DNA of 64,000 bases from Chryseobacterium hagamense. GTDB lineage: Bacteria > Bacteroidota > Bacteroidia > Flavobacteriales > Weeksellaceae. The notes under the pieces were generated by a model. It was given only the letters and a program-made list of their open reading frames with translations, was not told where the DNA came from and did not search any database. Made by a program: the position numbers and the translations under genes. Where the stretch lies: assembly GCF_007991455.1 (NCBI RefSeq), contig NZ_BJYJ01000008.1, positions 1 to 64,000 of the forward strand, in the 5' to 3' direction. Positions within the stretch are counted from its first letter, which is position 1; each line of letters starts with the position of its first letter. Positions 50,622-60,549 of this stretch are shown piece after piece.

Positions 50622-52427
50622 TTACATTTTCAGGCTATTTACCAATTTATCCAGGTTTAAACTTCTTGCGGAGGCATCAAAGATTTCACGGTAGGTCCCG
50701 TTGATCTGCACCAGTTCGTCATGGGTCCCGTTTTCCACGACCCTGCCTTTTTTCATTACATAAATGGTATCCGCATCCAGGATCTGCGACAGCGAATGCG
50801 AAATAATGATTACCGTCCGGCCTTCTTTGATCGCATCCAGGGAATTTTTGATCTGTTCCGTAGCAATGGCGTCAAGGCTTGCCGTAGGCTCATCCAGGAA
50901 AATAATCGGCGGATCTTTCAGAAACAGCCGGGCAATGGCGATTCTCTGCTGCTGTCCACCGGAAAGCTGGGTGGCATCGTGCCGGTAGCCGTCCGGCAGC
51001 TCCAGGATCTGCTCGTGAAGATACGCTTTTTTGGCGGCTTCCTCGATTTCTTCAAAAGAGGCGTTCATATTCCCGTAGCGGATGTTGTCTTCAATGCTTC
51101 CCTGGAAAATATGGTTTTTCTGAAGGACCAGACCAAGGTCGTTCCGGAGAAAGGTATTATCATATTCATTTAAATTCACATGATCCAGCAGGATTTCCCC
51201 GGAATCCGGGAGGTAAAATTTACACAGCAGATTGATGACGGTGGATTTCCCGGCACCGCTCAGCCCAACCAGCGCCGTTGTTTTCCCGTTTTCGATGGTC
51301 ATGGAAACGTTATGCAGAGCCTGTGTCCCGTTCGGATAAGTAAAATTGATATTTTTTAATTCAAAGTTCCCTTTGATTTCTTTTTCAACGAAATTTCCGT
51401 TCTGTTCTTTCTCATCGTCTGCGTTTAAAATATCAAAATAGCCTTCCGCATAGATCATTGCATCGTTCATATCATCATAAATCCTGTGCAGCTGGCGGAT
51501 CGGTGCCGAAACATTGTTGAACAGCATGATGTGGAGCATAATGGCCCCGATGGTCATCTGCTGATCCAGTACCAGATAGACCGTCAGCAGGATGATCAAA
51601 ACCACGCCGAACTGTTCGATAAAGGTTTTCAGCCCGTCATAGATAAAATTCGTTTTCCGGGTGAACATCTGGCTCTCCATCAGCTGCATCTGGAGGTCGT
51701 ACTGCTTTTTGCCTTCAAATTTTTCACGGACAAAACTTTTGATCACCATAATGGAATTGATCAGGTTCAATAATCCGGAGGTCTTCTGTTCACGCTGGTT
51801 CCTTAGCGTTCTTCGTACCCCGCTGAGCTTTTTCGCCTGCAGGGAGCTCACATAGAAATAGATCGGGACAATGATCGTGGAAACAAGCCCTACGTAGACA
51901 TTCTGAAGATACATAATGATCAGGGCAATAACGGAATTGGAGAACAGCGGCAACATATCGATAAAAAAATTCTGCACCAGCCGGGTCAGGCTTTCGATAC
52001 CACGGTCGATCCGGATCTGCAGCTTTCCCGACCCGTGGTCCTCATCATTGAAGTAAGCCACGCGGTAGGTCAGGATTTTATCGATCGCCGATTGTGCCAA
52101 CACGGAACTGACATTGATCCTGATTTTCTCACCATAAAATTTCTGACCGAAATTGATGAAGATGTTCAATAGTTCCTTTCCCAGTAAAATAACGGAGATG
52201 ATCACGAGTACATGAATACCTTGCGACATCGGATGCGGCAGATGCGTCAGCTTCGTTACCTCGTCTACCGTATATTTCAGTACCAATGGGTTTACCTGAG
52301 CAGCAAGGGCCCCTAGAAAAGTCAGAAACAATGTTCCGTAAATCATCAGCCGGTAGGGTCTGATGAAAGGAACCAATTGCTTATAAATCCCGTATAAAGT
52401 AAGGGTCCGGTTGAAAGGTTTTGCCAT
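50622..52427 (-). CDS. ABC exporter, fused membrane and ATPase domains (MsbA-like)
   Basis: The protein has 601 aa. Six membrane helices occupy about residues 20-320 (LMIYGTLFLTFLGALAA, IIVPIYFYVSSLQAKK, FGVVLIILLTVYLVLDQ). The nucleotide-binding domain has Walker A in VGLSGAGKSTVINLLCKF, the signature LSGGQQQRIAIARLFL, Walker B PPIIFLDEPTASLDA and the H-loop IISHSLSQILDAD. As a half-transporter it works as a homodimer; substrates of close relatives are lipid A-core, lipids or drugs. It is 89 bp upstream-to-downstream from lptB on the same strand, which fits an envelope theme, but MsbA identity is unproven. Confidence 0.93.
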   Translation of the reverse strand: MAKPFNRTLTLYGIYKQLVPFIRPYRLMIYGTLFLTFLGALAAQVNPLVLKYTVDEVTKLTHLPHPMSQGIHVLVIISVILLGKELLNIFINFGQKFYGEKIRINVSSVLAQSAIDKILTYRVAYFNDEDHGSGKLQIRIDRGIESLTRLVQNFFIDMLPLFSNSVIALIIMYLQNVYVGLVSTIIVPIYFYVSSLQAKKLSGVRRTLRNQREQKTSGLLNLINSIMVIKSFVREKFEGKKQYDLQMQLMESQMFTRKTNFIYDGLKTFIEQFGVVLIILLTVYLVLDQQMTIGAIMLHIMLFNNVSAPIRQLHRIYDDMNDAMIYAEGYFDILNADDEKEQNGNFVEKEIKGNFELKNINFTYPNGTQALHNVSMTIENGKTTALVGLSGAGKSTVINLLCKFYLPDSGEILLDHVNLNEYDNTFLRNDLGLVLQKNHIFQGSIEDNIRYGNMNASFEEIEEAAKKAYLHEQILELPDGYRHDATQLSGGQQQRIAIARLFLKDPPIIFLDEPTASLDAIATEQIKNSLDAIKEGRTVIIISHSLSQILDADTIYVMKKGRVVENGTHDELVQINGTYREIFDASARSLNLDKLVNSLKM

Positions 52428-52515
52428 AGAAAATGATTTTAACGAAAAAACGTACCGTTTTGCAGAGAAAAGGTACGTTTTATTCTATTTTTAAGCAATA
52501 GTTATGCTCCGAATT

Positions 52516-53577
52516 TTAATTTTCAAACAGATACGTGGTGAGGTAATGCAGTTCCGGCCTGCCTGCCGCTTTGGATTCTGCTTTCGCGTCTTCCAGAGAA
52601 TAAAGGGAATTGATTTCCTTTTTCTGGAACACAAAAGCGTTGTTGGCATTTTTATCCACAACTTCGTTAAAGATGTGTTCGATTTCAGAATTTGCCAGCG
52701 ATGCAAAGCTGATGTCTTCAAAACCGTACATCAATCGCAGGTCGTCAAACTGTGCAAAGTTTTCATCTACAATATTCTGCAGCTGGGTCTTGGACTCAAA
52801 ATTCCCTGCCCAGATGTTGTAGGCATAGCTTTTTTTATTCGGTTTATCGAAGATACTCTGGTAGACGAAATTTTCTCCAAGATAGGCCTCCCTTACCTGC
52901 GGATCGTTGGCCAGCTCTTCCGGAAGTCCTTCTTTCAGGATCCTTCCTTCAAACATGATGTAGGTTTTATTGGTAATCGCCAGCGTCTGCTGAACATTGT
53001 GGTCGGTAATCAGGATGCCGATGTTTTTATCGGTAAGGCTTCTGACGATCTTCTGAATATCTTCCACGGCGATCGGGTCTACCCCGGCAAAAGGCTCATC
53101 AAGAAGAATAAAACTCGGGTCGGTAGCCAGACACCTTGCAATTTCGGTTCTCCTTCTTTCCCCCCCGGACAAAAGGTCTCCGCGGTTTTTACGGACGTGC
53201 TGCAAAGAGAATTCTTCGATCAGCTCATCGCATTTCATCTGCTGCTCGCGCTTTGAAAGTTTCGTCAGCTGTAAGACGCCCATGATGTTTTCTTCCACCG
53301 AAAGCTTTCGGAATACAGAGGCTTCCTGTGCAAGGTAGCCGATGCCCTTCTGCGCCCTGCGGTACATGGCATCGGTCGTAATTTCCTGCTTGTCGAGAAA
53401 AATCTTCCCTGAGGTCGGCTTAACCAATCCCACAATCATATAAAAGGATGTGGTTTTCCCGGCACCGTTCGGCCCGAGCAATCCTACAATCTCTCCCTGC
53501 TGAACCTGTACAGAAACGCCTTTTACTACCTTTTTAGGACCGTATTCTTTGATTAAGTTTTCTCCGCGTAAAATCAT
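52516..53577 (-). CDS. lptB: LPS export ATPase LptB with an extra C-terminal domain
   Basis: The protein has 353 aa. Residues 1-238 are a normal LptB: Walker A GLLGPNGAGKTTSFYMI (33-49), signature DLLSGGERRRTEIARCL (134-150), Walker B FILLDEPFAGVDPIA (156-170), H-loop TDHNVQQT (191-198), and the characteristic end NDPQVREAYLGENF. LptB is usually about 240 residues; here about 115 more follow, acidic and helical in look (LQNIVDENFAQFDDLRLMYG, then FEDISFASLANSEIEHIFN), ending LHYLTTYLFEN, with no family recognised. The ATPase powers LptB2FGC, which pulls LPS from the inner membrane. A -7 box 6 bp before the ATG implies a leaderless transcript. Confidence 0.95.
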   Translation of the reverse strand: MILRGENLIKEYGPKKVVKGVSVQVQQGEIVGLLGPNGAGKTTSFYMIVGLVKPTSGKIFLDKQEITTDAMYRRAQKGIGYLAQEASVFRKLSVEENIMGVLQLTKLSKREQQMKCDELIEEFSLQHVRKNRGDLLSGGERRRTEIARCLATDPSFILLDEPFAGVDPIAVEDIQKIVRSLTDKNIGILITDHNVQQTLAITNKTYIMFEGRILKEGLPEELANDPQVREAYLGENFVYQSIFDKPNKKSYAYNIWAGNFESKTQLQNIVDENFAQFDDLRLMYGFEDISFASLANSEIEHIFNEVVDKNANNAFVFQKKEINSLYSLEDAKAESKAAGRPELHYLTTYLFEN

Positions 53578-53582
53578 AAGGG

Positions 53583-53590
53583 CAAAGATA
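53583..53590 (-). promoter_or_regulatory. -7 promoter box of lptB
   Basis: Minus-strand TATCTTTG matches TAnnTTTG and lies only 5 bp before the ATG, predicting transcription to begin at or beside the start codon. Confidence 0.4.
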
Positions 53591-53743
53591 AAGTTTTTTT
53601 GAATTGGATATTCAAGATTAAAAACCGGAATACAAAGTTTATGATATTTTAATACCGTCTTTTCATCTTAATTTGCAGGATTTTTTTGCCGTCAGCAAAA
53701 CATTTTTAATTAAATTTAAATCCGGAACCAACACTTTATTCCT

Positions 53744-54472
53744 ATGGAAAACAATCAGCAGCTCACTGAACTTCTTGCCCTGGATCTCGGGGTGAGCATC
53801 ATCAACCGAAGGCCTTATGCCAAAGAAGTATTCAGATGGCAGGATATGGACCTGCTTCCGCACTCTTCCACCGATACCCTCCTTTGCGAAATTTACGAAT
53901 GGAACGGCAGAAACTGGCGGACGACGAACAACAACCTGATCGGATATCTTTTTCCGGGAGACCAACTGGGAACCGTTAAAAACCAGCTGATGGCGGTACA
54001 GAAATTCCCGGCATTGATCCCGGATTTTGAATTTACGAAAGACAACATGGCCGAATTCGGTCTTTCTCTACCTTCCCTCTTCAACATCGGAATCCGGGGC
54101 GATATCAACAGTGCCAAAGATTTTTCGGTGAAGGTGAACGGTGTCACAAAATCCAGGATCACGAATATCGATTCTCCCGGTATTGAAATTTTAAGGAAAT
54201 ATTCGGAATTTACCCAGAATGAATCCAGGTCGTACCGGAGAAATATTAAGTTTAATTTTCTGAGCACATCGCTTTTCTATGCGGACAGTGTGGAAATTAA
54301 CCTAGAAAAAGAAGCCGGTGTGAATCTCGAGGTCAGCTTCCAGACCCAGAATGTTGAGGTCCAGGCCCATATAAATACCGATACGAAGAAAAATTTCACC
54401 TTAAAATATACCGGGAACCAGGCCCCCTTTGCCGCGAAATTTACCAAAGGGAAAGAATTCAATATCATGTAA
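53744..54472 (+). CDS. Unknown soluble protein, beta-rich
   Basis: The protein has 242 aa without signal peptide or membrane segments. No family recognised. The N-terminal part contains LALDLGVSIINRRPYAKEVF, a Trp-rich stretch (WQDMDLLP, YEWNGRNWRTTNNN) and IGYLFPGDQL. The C-terminal half alternates polar and hydrophobic residues as in an elongated beta-sheet (YADSVEINLEKEAGVNLEVS, VEVQAHINTDTKKNFTLKYT). It is well coded, with composition like its neighbours, and stands alone between lptB (divergent) and hemB (convergent). An effector, a stress protein or a pore-type protein are all open. Confidence 0.7.
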   Translation: MENNQQLTELLALDLGVSIINRRPYAKEVFRWQDMDLLPHSSTDTLLCEIYEWNGRNWRTTNNNLIGYLFPGDQLGTVKNQLMAVQKFPALIPDFEFTKDNMAEFGLSLPSLFNIGIRGDINSAKDFSVKVNGVTKSRITNIDSPGIEILRKYSEFTQNESRSYRRNIKFNFLSTSLFYADSVEINLEKEAGVNLEVSFQTQNVEVQAHINTDTKKNFTLKYTGNQAPFAAKFTKGKEFNIM

Positions 54473-54558
54473 AAGTTAAAAGTTATAAATCATGAGTTAT
54501 AGATAACAACAATTCAGCAGTTACTTATGACTCATGATTTTTAACTCATAATTCAATT

Positions 54559-55572
<1,014 letters not shown>

Positions 55573-55578
55573 TTAATA

Positions 55579-55586
55579 CAAATTTA
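55579..55586 (-). promoter_or_regulatory. -7 promoter box of hemB
   Basis: Minus-strand TAAATTTG matches TAnnTTTG, 30 bp before the chosen start. Confidence 0.4.
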
Positions 55587-55668
55587 CTACAACTAATATA
55601 AAAAACTATTGCACAGCATTGTAGAATTAATTAGATTTGTTCAAATATTCCTAAGAAATTATAATTTG

Positions 55669-56019
55669 ATGAGAAAACTTTTACTTTTGTTAATCTTTTT
55701 GGCCGGTTTTGTTGGATTTTCCAACAATATGAAGGCGCAAATAAAAGAGCCGGCTGCATTTTCCCAGAAAGCTGATGACGGGGTGCTGGTGGCTTATCCC
55801 AATCCTGCCAAGGACTTCCTTATCATGAAGGCGAAAGACCAGAATCTGAAGATCAAAAATGTGATCTTTTATTCCATTCTGGGAACCCAGGTCGCCAATT
55901 ATTCGGTAAACATGAATTCCGGCGAGATCAATATTGAAAAATTAAAGCCCGGTAAATACCTGATCCGGTATATTTTGAGTGACAATACAATGAAGGTCAC
56001 GCAAATTGTAAAACAATAA
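55669..56019 (+). CDS. Small exported protein consisting mainly of a T9SS type A sorting domain
   Basis: The protein has 116 aa from MRKLLLLLIFLAGFVGFSNN. An in-frame ATG at 55609 is rejected because it puts 20 polar residues before an excellent signal peptide. After about 15 mature residues the sorting domain starts: VLVAYPNPAKDFLIMKAKDQ, then FYSILGTQVANYSVN and IEKLKPGKYLIRYILSDNTM. There is thus almost no cargo: it is a free CTD. Such mini-proteins could be T9SS components, decoys or remnants. Terminator immediately after. Confidence 0.85.
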   Translation: MRKLLLLLIFLAGFVGFSNNMKAQIKEPAAFSQKADDGVLVAYPNPAKDFLIMKAKDQNLKIKNVIFYSILGTQVANYSVNMNSGEINIEKLKPGKYLIRYILSDNTMKVTQIVKQ

Positions 56020-56023
56020 ATTA

Positions 56024-56050
56024 AATCCTGATAATCATCAGGATTTTTTC
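56024..56050 (+). terminator. Terminator of the small T9SS gene
   Basis: AATCCTGAT (56024-56032) pairs with ATCAGGATT (56037-56045), followed by TTTTTC. Confidence 0.88.
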
Positions 56051-56111
56051 TTTTAGCTTAATTATTCCGTAACTTTCGGAACATTTTTATACTAATTATA
56101 AAAACAAGTTA

Positions 56112-57023
56112 ATGCTAAAAGCTGAACACGTAAGAAAGACTTATAACGCAGGCAAAAAGGTAGCTTTGGATGATTTCAGCATTCATGTTCCGAAAGGCAG
56201 CATCTATGGCCTTCTTGGTCCGAACGGAGCCGGAAAAACCTCCTTTATCCGCATTATCAATCAGATTACCCAGGCGGACTCCGGAGAAATCCGGATCAAC
56301 GGACAAAACCTTAATCCCGACCACATCAAAGACATCGGCTATATGCCCGAAGAGCGGGGTCTCTATAAAAACATGACTGTCGGCGACCAGCTTCTTTACT
56401 TCGGTGAGCTGAAAGGCATGAAGAAGAACGATGCTTTGCAGGAAGCTAAAAAATGGTTCGACAAGCTTCATATCGACCAATGGTGGAAAAAGAAACTGTC
56501 TGAACTTTCCAAGGGAATGGCCCAAAAAATCCAGTTCGTGGTAACGGTTCTACACAGGCCGCATCTTCTGATCCTGGACGAACCGTTTTCCGGTTTTGAT
56601 CCTGTGAATGCCAATCTGATCAAAGACCAGATCATCGATCTGAAAAACAACGGGACCACCATTATCCTATCCACCCACCGGATGGAAAGTGTGGAGGAAA
56701 TGTGTGATTACGTGGCATTGATCAATAACTCTAAAAAAATCATTGACGGGCGGGTTTTCGATGTTCGTGAAAAATTCAAGAAAAATATTTTCGGGATTAC
56801 CTTGTCTGATGTGGATGCTTCGCAGCTGGAAGCTTTCCGGAACCGGTATGAGATTTTCAACTTTACGGATGAGAACAATCTTCTTTCTTTCGATCTAAGA
56901 AACGAAGCCGACCAGAACCGTATTCTGCTGGACCTGGTGAATGTAGGTAAAGTACGGTCATTCGACGAGAAAATCCCGAGCATGAATGAAGTTTTTATTA
57001 ATGCGGTAAGCAACAATTCTTAA
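56112..57023 (+). CDS. ABC transporter ATP-binding protein (NatA-like)
   Basis: The protein has 303 aa. Walker A is YGLLGPNGAGKTSFIRII (32-49), the signature is degenerate ELSKGMAQKIQFV instead of LSGGQ, Walker B HLLILDEPFSGFDPVNA and H-loop ILSTHRMESVEEMC. The C-terminal 90 residues form the extra domain typical of NatA/ABC-2 ATPases. KGMAQK is the common form of the signature in that group. It begins the operon with the permease 2 bp downstream and energises it. Confidence 0.93.
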   Translation: MLKAEHVRKTYNAGKKVALDDFSIHVPKGSIYGLLGPNGAGKTSFIRIINQITQADSGEIRINGQNLNPDHIKDIGYMPEERGLYKNMTVGDQLLYFGELKGMKKNDALQEAKKWFDKLHIDQWWKKKLSELSKGMAQKIQFVVTVLHRPHLLILDEPFSGFDPVNANLIKDQIIDLKNNGTTIILSTHRMESVEEMCDYVALINNSKKIIDGRVFDVREKFKKNIFGITLSDVDASQLEAFRNRYEIFNFTDENNLLSFDLRNEADQNRILLDLVNVGKVRSFDEKIPSMNEVFINAVSNNS

Positions 57024-57025
57024 AG

Positions 57026-58336
57026 ATGAATCATATTTTTTTAATTACGAAAAGGGAATTTCTTACGCAGGTGAAGAAAAAATCCTTCGTTATACTGACA
57101 CTGCTGGCGCCCCTCTTACTCATCGGTTTCGGAAGCGTCATCGGGCTGATGTTCAAGGCAAATGAGTCACACAGCATTATCGAAGTGGTAGATAAGAACG
57201 GGCTGTTTAAAAACCACCTGAAATCTACGGACAAACTCGATTATGTTTTTGTACCTGCCGCAGATGAGAAGGCCAAAGTGAATACCCTGAAAAACAATGA
57301 ATCGCTGGATGGGATCCTGATTCTTCCGGAACTGCAGAATGGGAATTATGAACAGCTTTTAAACAATACAAGGCTGGTGATCAACAATAAAATCGGATTT
57401 GATACGAAGCAGAAGATCGTTTCGGATATTAATGAAGTGATTAAGAAAGAAAAGATCAAAAAACTGGGCATTGCAGAAAGCCAGCTGGATAACCTGGACA
57501 AAGCTTTTACTTTAAAAACCATTAATGTTTCCGAGAACAACAAAGAAGATTCGGATCTTGCTTTCGGGGTAAAGAGCGTGCTGAGCATGCTGCTGATGTA
57601 TGTCACTTTTATGTTCATCATCATTTATGGGGTACGTGTGATGAGAAGCGTACTGGAGGAAAAAAACAACCGCGTTGTGGAAATCATCATTTCTTCGGTA
57701 AAACCTTTCGAGCTGATGATGGGAAAAATCCTTGGGGTAACAATGGTTGCGCTTACACAGTTTGTGGTCTGGATCACGATGTCCGTCGTCGGGGCTTTGG
57801 TGCTGAATACCGGATTTTCATCGATCCCGAAAAATATCCCGGGCGGTAGTGAGACTATGATGAGCAAATTCGATATCCTGCAGATGGGAACCCAGATTTC
57901 CCATAGCCTGCTGGAACTGAATTTCCCGCTGATCATCTTCGTATTTATTGTGTTTTTCTTATTAGGTTACATTTTTTACAGCTCCATTTATGCCGCGATC
58001 GGCTCTGCCGTGGATAACGAAACCGAAACCCAGCAGTTTACTTTATTTGCCATTTTACCTTTAATGGTGGGCATGTACGGCAGTTTTACATTTATGAACA
58101 ATCCGGACGGTCCTCTAGGCTTCTGGCTTTCCATTATACCGTTTACTTCGCCGGTGGCCATGATCGCAAGAATTCCTTACGGGGTTCCGGCCTGGCAGAT
58201 TGCCCTTTCGATCGTGCTGCTTTTGGGAACGACGATTTTCATGATTTTCCTGGCGGGCAAAATTTACAGGGTAGGTATTTTAATGTATGGAAACAAAGCG
58301 ACGTTAAAGGAGATCTGGAAATGGATTAAGGGATAA
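57026..58336 (+). CDS. ABC-2 type permease (NatB-like)
   Basis: The protein has 436 aa. A first membrane helix (SFVILTLLAPLLLIGFGSVI) is followed by a large extracytoplasmic domain (about 45-185, VVDKNGLFKNHLKS...). Five further helices follow (LSMLLMYVTFMFIIIYGVRV, VTMVALTQFVVWITMSVVGA, FPLIIFVFIVFFLLGYIFY, LFAILPLMVGMYGSF, ALSIVLLLGTTIFMIFLA). EEKNNRVVEIIISSVKPFEL is the NatB/YhaP coupling-helix motif. With the preceding ATPase it should form an exporter of Na+ or of a small amphipathic substrate; the substrate is not predictable. Confidence 0.93.
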   Translation: MNHIFLITKREFLTQVKKKSFVILTLLAPLLLIGFGSVIGLMFKANESHSIIEVVDKNGLFKNHLKSTDKLDYVFVPAADEKAKVNTLKNNESLDGILILPELQNGNYEQLLNNTRLVINNKIGFDTKQKIVSDINEVIKKEKIKKLGIAESQLDNLDKAFTLKTINVSENNKEDSDLAFGVKSVLSMLLMYVTFMFIIIYGVRVMRSVLEEKNNRVVEIIISSVKPFELMMGKILGVTMVALTQFVVWITMSVVGALVLNTGFSSIPKNIPGGSETMMSKFDILQMGTQISHSLLELNFPLIIFVFIVFFLLGYIFYSSIYAAIGSAVDNETETQQFTLFAILPLMVGMYGSFTFMNNPDGPLGFWLSIIPFTSPVAMIARIPYGVPAWQIALSIVLLLGTTIFMIFLAGKIYRVGILMYGNKATLKEIWKWIKG

Positions 58337-58363
58337 AAGTATTGGTTCTTATCCTTTATATTA

Positions 58364-58559
58364 TTATGAAGCCTGATGAAAAGCTGGAAGAGGGATGCCG
58401 GATGCGGGAAATTTCTCCTTTCAAAAACAGGATCAAAGTCCTGATGATCAGACCAGTCTTTTGTCATTCGATCTGAGCGTATTCTTATAAAATCCGGATT
58501 GAATGAGCCTTTATTATTTTTCAATTAAGGAAACAGTTGACCATAAGTCGAATTCACAT
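58364..58559. mobile_element. MITE-like repeat element, copy C (about 195 bp, internally deleted)
   Basis: The right end TCGAATTCACAT equals that of copy A except for one base. The left end is degraded. Shared blocks are AAGCTGGAAGAGGGATGCCG, ACAGGATCAAAGTCCTGATG and ATCAGACC. The middle part of copies A and B (AAAGTCC...ATCCTGTC) is missing. Confidence 0.6.
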
Positions 58560-58566
58560 TGATATT

Positions 58567-58605
58567 AAATAAAACAAAAGGCTGCTCCTTGCAGGGGCAG
58601 CCTTT
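58567..58605 (-). terminator. Terminator of the porin-like gene
   Basis: AAAGGCTGCTCC (58577-58588) pairs with GGGGCAGCCTTT (58594-58605, one wobble). An A-rich run at 58567-58579 gives T-rich sequence on the minus strand. Confidence 0.85.
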
Positions 58606-58630
58606 ATGATGTTTCAATCTGAAAGAATTT

Positions 58631-59299
58631 TTAGTTGAAGATGTAGCTTAAGGTTACACTGAGAACCTGCTCAGACTTTGCTTTGGTACTTCCTTTCGGT
58701 TCTTTATCCAATCCCGGATAGGTATTGCTGAGTCCGAAATCATATCTGGCAGCCAGTTCGAGCTGTCTTTTGTAGCTGTATCCTACGCCTATTCCCAATC
58801 CAAAGTTAAATTTGCTGGCCTTTCCGTTGACGTCCGGATATGCCGGATCTTTAAAATCCGGGTCATAATAAGGTCTTAAAACCGGTGCGTTCTTTACATT
58901 CTGGCTCATTAAAAAATTGAATCTCGGACCCACCATTCCAAAGAATTCAGATTCTGCTTCAGAAAAATATCCTTTAAAATAAATCGGCACACTAAGGTAA
59001 TTGTTGGCATAAACCGCATTATAGCCGTCTACTCCTTTTGCGTTTTTATCCTTACCGGTTTCCCCTGCTCCGTAATAGGTAATTTCCGGCTGCAAGAAAA
59101 ACTGGTTTTCGGAACCTATCGGGACTAAAGCCAGTACCCCGCCCTGAAATCCGAATCTCGGTCCTGAAGGATTATGCGCATTCTTTACCCCGGAATAGTT
59201 GCCCCCGGCAATGATTCCGAATCTTGTACTGCTGAAATCGATCTGAGCAAAAGACATAGCGGAAAAAGCCATTGCCGAGGCTAATAAAAATTTTTTCAT
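58631..59299 (-). CDS. Porin-family outer-membrane beta-barrel protein
   Basis: The protein has 222 aa. The signal peptide (MKKFLLASAMAFSAMSFAQ) is followed by an eight-strand-like barrel: RFGIIAGGNYSGVKNAHN, FFLQPEITYYGAGE, YLSVPIYFKGYF, FNFGLGIGVGYSY, LAARYDFGLSN, ending in VLSVTLSYIFN with a C-terminal aromatic, as needed for BamA insertion. This matches OMP_b-brl_2 (PF13568). Probably a structural or adhesive small barrel; no pore function can be shown. It lies 16 bp after sucD on the same strand and may be co-transcribed. Confidence 0.88.
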   Translation of the reverse strand: MKKFLLASAMAFSAMSFAQIDFSSTRFGIIAGGNYSGVKNAHNPSGPRFGFQGGVLALVPIGSENQFFLQPEITYYGAGETGKDKNAKGVDGYNAVYANNYLSVPIYFKGYFSEAESEFFGMVGPRFNFLMSQNVKNAPVLRPYYDPDFKDPAYPDVNGKASKFNFGLGIGVGYSYKRQLELAARYDFGLSNTYPGLDKEPKGSTKAKSEQVLSVTLSYIFN

Positions 59300-59315
59300 G
59301 TTGTATGTTTTTAAA

Positions 59316-60188
59316 TTATGCTAGAATTTTTGCAACGGTAGCACCGATGTCAGCAGGGGAATCCACTACATTGATTCCGTTCTCTCTCATGATTTCCATT
59401 TTAGCCTGCGCCGTATCTTCGGCACCTCCTACGATGGCACCTGCGTGACCCATGGTTCTTCCTTTAGGAGCGGTTTGTCCTGCGATGAAGCCTACAACCG
59501 GTTTTGTAGAACCGCTGGCTTTGTACCATCTTGCCGCTTCCGCCTCAAGACCACCACCGATTTCTCCGATCATGACTACGGCTTCCGTTTCAGGATCGTT
59601 GATGAATAATTCCAAAGCTTCTCTTGTGGTAGTACCGATGATCGGGTCTCCACCGATACCGATGGCTGTAGAAACACCGAAGCCGGCTTTTACTACCTGA
59701 TCAGCAGCTTCATAGGTAAGGGTACCTGATTTGGAAACGATTCCCACTTTTCCTTTTTTGAAAACGAAACCTGGCATGATTCCAATTTTAGCTTCTTCCG
59801 AAGTAATGATTCCCGGACAGTTCGGACCGATCAGTCTGCAGTCTTTGTTAGAGATATACGATTTTACTTTAACCATATCCGCTACAGGAATTCCTTCCGT
59901 AATACATACGATTACTTTGATCCCGGCTTCTGCAGCTTCCATGATGGCGTCCGCAGCAAATGCAGGCGGTACGAAGATGATGCTTACATTGGCTCCCGCT
60001 TTTTCCACCGCATCTGCCACGGTATTGAATACCGGCTTCCCAAGGTGCTCGCTGCCTCCTTTTCCAGGAGTAACCCCACCTACTACGTTGGTTCCGTATT
60101 CGATCATCTGGCCCGCATGGAAAGTACCTTCGTTCCCTGTAAATCCTTGTACAATTACTTTAGAATCTTTGTTTACTAAAATTGACAT
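59316..60188 (-). CDS. sucD: Succinyl-CoA ligase alpha subunit
   Basis: The protein has 290 aa. CoA binding: [20 protein letters not shown] and [50 protein letters not shown]; the phosphohistidine is in [18 protein letters not shown]. It converts succinyl-CoA to succinate with formation of ATP or GTP in the TCA cycle, as a heterodimer with SucC. sucC is not adjacent, as is common in Flavobacteriales. Confidence 0.97.
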   Translation of the reverse strand: MSILVNKDSKVIVQGFTGNEGTFHAGQMIEYGTNVVGGVTPGKGGSEHLGKPVFNTVADAVEKAGANVSIIFVPPAFAADAIMEAAEAGIKVIVCITEGIPVADMVKVKSYISNKDCRLIGPNCPGIITSEEAKIGIMPGFVFKKGKVGIVSKSGTLTYEAADQVVKAGFGVSTAIGIGGDPIIGTTTREALELFINDPETEAVVMIGEIGGGLEAEAARWYKASGSTKPVVGFIAGQTAPKGRTMGHAGAIVGGAEDTAQAKMEIMRENGINVVDSPADIGATVAKILA

Positions 60189-60549
60189 TTTATTATAATT
60201 TTAATTTATTTATTATTTTTAATAAGGTTCACAAATTTACTTATTTTTCTTTGATTACCATATCGCAAAGCCGAAAAGATAAAGACAAAAGAAAAATCTT
60301 CCATTATCTGGCATTTGGCGTTGTTTGAACTATGTTAAACCATCATACTCAATATGTATTAATGCCGCTTTATGATTTCGGCTTGCCACTTTTGTCGTGA
60401 GTATCTTCTATTTTATTATATAGTTGGAAAGTATTAAACTTATCTTGATCACTTATCATTATGCTTATAAAAAATATAACTGAATTTAGCTGCTTACCAG
60501 AATATCAGTGTTCCTTCTTCAATTCCATTTTTGGTAGGTTAAACCTATT
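60189..60549. other. AT-rich gene-free stretch upstream of sucD
   Basis: It holds the sucD -7 box. The remainder is AT-rich with no family recognised. Confidence 0.4.
60232..60239 (-). promoter_or_regulatory. -7 promoter box of sucD
   Basis: Minus-strand TAAATTTG matches TAnnTTTG, 43 bp before the ATG. Confidence 0.4.

Noticed and set aside
53744-54472. Bacterial gasdermin-like pore protein
   Set aside because: The length and beta-rich look invite comparison, but there is no N-terminal lipidation Cys, no adjacent protease and no motif match, so it is left as unknown.
59316-60188. Missing sucC as a sign of gene loss
   Set aside because: sucC and sucD are commonly unlinked in Flavobacteriales, so absence here means nothing.
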